Of a stretch of 22,029 nt of DNA, positions 19,782 through 22,029 are shown piece by piece (within the stretch, counting starts at the first letter, position 1; each line of letters starts with the position of its first letter). The notes under the pieces are model-generated. The model did no database searches and was not told where the DNA came from. It was given only the letters and a program-made list of their open reading frames with translations. The stretch covers positions 1-22,029 of the IMG/VR virus record IMGVR_UViG_3300021959_000453; one strand, given 5' to 3'. The translations under genes were made by a program, and so were the position numbers. The DNA comes from a virus.

Positions 19782-22029
19782 TTAAGATTCTAGTGCTGTA
19801 ATGCGGGCTTCAAGTTCTTGGATGGTCGCTACAAGCAAAGGCACAAGTTTACTTTGGTCGATCCCTTGATATTGCGGATTGCCGTCAGCGTCTACTGCGT
19901 CTTTAGCTCCAGTAATTGCCTCTGGTACGATGTTTTGCACTTCATGCGCCAAGAATCCATCCACAGTTGCGTCAGCGTCTGCGATAAAATTAAAGCGTGA
20001 AGGCTTGAGTTGCTTGAGTCGCTCTGTGGAGCCTGACATGGCTACCACATTTTGCTTCAAACGGTAGTCTGATGAGGTGTTGTAGGCGGTTGATGATGAA
20101 CCTGTAGCTATTGAACCAATCAGCGTTGCGCTGCTGTTCAGAAACTGAATCGCTTGACCACTTGCGTTAAGCTCTTTAAGAATTATGCCGTGGTTAGTGT
20201 TTGAGTTGTGTGAAACAAAGACTTGAGCATAACTATTCGTGCTCCCAACAGCATTGTCACCGGCAATATAAACGCCCCCGTAGGTTGGAACATCTGATTT
20301 TGAGGTGATTCCATAGAAAGTATCACCAGCCGAATCGATGGTCATTGCGTTTGAATTATTCACATAGAACAACATTTTATTGACGCTATGCGAATACTCA
20401 ATTCTTCCTATGTAGGCGGCTGAACCTGCCGTACCGTCAGCAAAGAATATATTACTTTCTCCACCGCCATAAATTGTTATCCCTTCTGAACCAGAACCAG
20501 AACCGACAACTAAATTATTTGCACCTGCGTTAAACGAACTAGGGATACTGTTGGAGATTCCCACGTTCCCACCGGCATCGACGCGAAAACGCTCCGTGTT
20601 GTTGGTTAAGAATTTCATGTTGGCATTTTCACGCTGACGAATAGCAACATCTGGCGTTGGGTTTTCTACCGTAATGCTAAATCCGTCAGAAGCAGATGTA
20701 CCTGAAGCTGAGTTAGTAATCCCAAATGCAACGTCTGACGCACCGCCACTAATATGTAAGTCTCTATTAGGCGTACATCCAATACCAACATTCCCTGATG
20801 ATCCCTGGACGAACAACGCATGTGTGTTAGTGTCAGACTCAACGCGGAAGTCTGCATCCTGTGATGAGTCATTAATTACAACACTTCCGTTTGACTTAAC
20901 TGAAAGTAATTCATTTGCATCTTTGTCTTGAACCCTTAAAGAGTAATCAGCACTATCAGCACCACCTTTTACAAATAATCCCCAACCTTGTGTTGAAGTA
21001 TTAATAAATGAACCAGCATATTGACTACCCTCTGAGCCTGTTACACTTAAAAAAGCTGAAGGACTGCCAGTTCCAATACCAACCTTATTATTACCAGCAT
21101 CAACAAATAACATATTAGCGTTGCTGTTTGACTCAACGCGGAAGTCTGCGTCTGCACTATCTTCGTTAATTACAACTCCACTTGAAGAAATATCCATCAT
21201 ACGAGCAGTTGAAACATCAAAGGTATAAGCAGAAGCCTCAAAATCTAATGCCGCCCAAGAAGCACTACGGTCAAAGCCTCTTATAACACCAGAGGTTCCA
21301 TCAAATTCAATACGTCTACCTGCCCCACCCACTGCGAACTGTGATACTGGATTTGAGGTTCCTACCCCTACGTTCATGTTGTGGTCAATGACCATTGCTT
21401 CACCATGACCACTAACAAAACTGATATTAGACCTTGAACCTGTGCCAGTGTTTCTAATAATCGACCAGTTGTTGTTACTACCAGACTTGTCATTCTTAAT
21501 GGCTATGCCTTCGCCTTTAAGATTTAATGCTTGAGTGCTGCTAAACACTCCGACGTTGCCAACACTAGCAGTTCCTGAAAGGTAAAGGTCTTTGAAGCGC
21601 CTGTTTGAAAGTCCTAAATCCGTAACTCCGTCAGAAGACCCTCCTGCTGTGTTTCCAGAAGGGCTTATAGCCCCGCTAGTAAAGCGTAGGTTTGCAGTAC
21701 CATTACCTATATTTAAGTTACCGCCGCCAGTACCAATACTACCTACGGTTGTGTTGTCTTTGCGGAATACTGCTATGTCACCGTCTGAGGTTTTTCGGTT
21801 TAAAAAAGCACACGCATCACCGTTAACAGTTGCTAATAATTCTCCAGTTGCCTTTAATTCTGCTCCAACAGTTGCAATCCCAGTTGCAGACTTACCCACC
21901 AGTAGGTTCCCACCAGAGATCCGCATGGTTTCGCTGCCGCCTGAGCTGAACCCTAAAATATCGCCGCCACCCCAAAAAATGCCTGTATCTGGATCAATAA
22001 GGCTTTGAATAGTTGGGCTTGAGGCGCTT
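19782..22029 (-). CDS. Tail fibre with S74 intramolecular chaperone domain (5' partial)
   Basis: The frame is open without a stop to the right window edge, so the ATG at 21926 is internal and at least 748 residues are visible, with the N-terminus missing. It has repeated beta-type units of the form xVGIGTxxPxxxLxVxG (for example KVGIGTGSPSAFLSVTG and NVGIGCTPNRDLHISGG) and two copies of a DADFRVES unit. The C-terminal 95 residues are a peptidase S74 / endosialidase chaperone domain: SDYRLKQNV, then FLAHEVQNIVPEAI and LVPLLVATIQELEARI. That domain folds the trimer and then cleaves itself off. It binds the host surface. Confidence 0.88.
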   Translation of the reverse strand, partial: SASSPTIQSLIDPDTGIFWGGGDILGFSSGGSETMRISGGNLLVGKSATGIATVGAELKATGELLATVNGDACAFLNRKTSDGDIAVFRKDNTTVGSIGTGGGNLNIGNGTANLRFTSGAISPSGNTAGGSSDGVTDLGLSNRRFKDLYLSGTASVGNVGVFSSTQALNLKGEGIAIKNDKSGSNNNWSIIRNTGTGSRSNISFVSGHGEAMVIDHNMNVGVGTSNPVSQFAVGGAGRRIEFDGTSGVIRGFDRSASWAALDFEASAYTFDVSTARMMDISSSGVVINEDSADADFRVESNSNANMLFVDAGNNKVGIGTGSPSAFLSVTGSEGSQYAGSFINTSTQGWGLFVKGGADSADYSLRVQDKDANELLSVKSNGSVVINDSSQDADFRVESDTNTHALFVQGSSGNVGIGCTPNRDLHISGGASDVAFGITNSASGTSASDGFSITVENPTPDVAIRQRENANMKFLTNNTERFRVDAGGNVGISNSIPSSFNAGANNLVVGSGSGSEGITIYGGGESNIFFADGTAGSAAYIGRIEYSHSVNKMLFYVNNSNAMTIDSAGDTFYGITSKSDVPTYGGVYIAGDNAVGSTNSYAQVFVSHNSNTNHGIILKELNASGQAIQFLNSSATLIGSIATGSSSTAYNTSSDYRLKQNVVAMSGSTERLKQLKPSRFNFIADADATVDGFLAHEVQNIVPEAITGAKDAVDADGNPQYQGIDQSKLVPLLVATIQELEARITALES

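Noticed and set aside
1-22029. CRISPR array, insertion sequence, diversity-generating retroelement or toxin-antitoxin pair
   Set aside because: No regularly spaced repeats, transposase, reverse transcriptase or recognisable toxin genes were seen on either strand.

Overview
This window is part of a tailed double-stranded DNA phage genome, or of a prophage. It has a complete head-packaging and neck/tail module, a lysis module with a tail fibre, and a lambda-like recombination and replication module. Genes are packed end to end with ATGA, GTGA or TAATG overlaps. Many of the small proteins (the GYNKPKRT-type basic protein next to the capsid gene, DUF6447-like, DUF7936-like, the DHEAAKTVMDG membrane protein, the S74 fibre) are ones I associate with marine or aquatic phages. 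NinB, NinG, the Sak3-type annealing protein, the Cro-like regulator and Mom point to a proteobacterial, probably gammaproteobacterial, host. No integrase, CI-type repressor, DNA polymerase or canonical tRNA is visible, so lifestyle cannot be settled here. The long straight tail-gene order (tube, terminator, chaperone with a probable frameshift site) suggests siphovirus morphology.

Layout. 1-8048, minus strand: terS, terL, portal, F-like head protein, a small charged protein, scaffold, major capsid, a basic conserved protein, connector, neck/tail completion, tail terminator, tail tube and tail assembly chaperone, reading right to left and running off the left edge at a predicted -1 frameshift site. 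8058-9787, minus strand: a Mom-type adenine-modification enzyme, a ParB/Srx-domain protein and a DUF5675 protein. 9867-11245, plus strand: six small genes from one promoter, with a near-perfect parS-like palindrome inside. 11246-16465, minus strand: a Cro-like regulator followed by small unknowns, an SF2 helicase, a stand-alone primase-type zinc protein, NinB, NinG, an unknown, a phosphoesterase with an N-terminal HTH, and DUF3310. 16520-17971, plus strand: two small genes, the Sak3-like annealing protein and SSB. 18060-22029, minus strand: tail fibre (5' end cut by the window), small proteins and a holin.

How it fits together: a divergent control region at 16466-16577 drives the Cro/helicase/Nin operon one way and the annealing protein/SSB operon the other. 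Together these supply strand annealing, ssDNA coating, mediator (NinB) and junction resolution (NinG), but no recognisable lambda-type exonuclease. If the genome is circular or terminally redundant, the late operon would run from terS through the tail genes, out of the left edge and back in through the fibre to the holin.

Most interesting observation: two compact tRNA-like folds on the minus strand, one ending just before terS (8058-8127) and one starting in the holin stop codon (17991-18062). Both have a 7-bp closing stem and a T-arm-like hairpin with the shared core GGTGCRAYTCC, and neither has a usable anticodon loop. They sit at the two ends of the inferred late operon and could be processing, termination or packaging signals. 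This rests on reading by eye and needs a covariance search.
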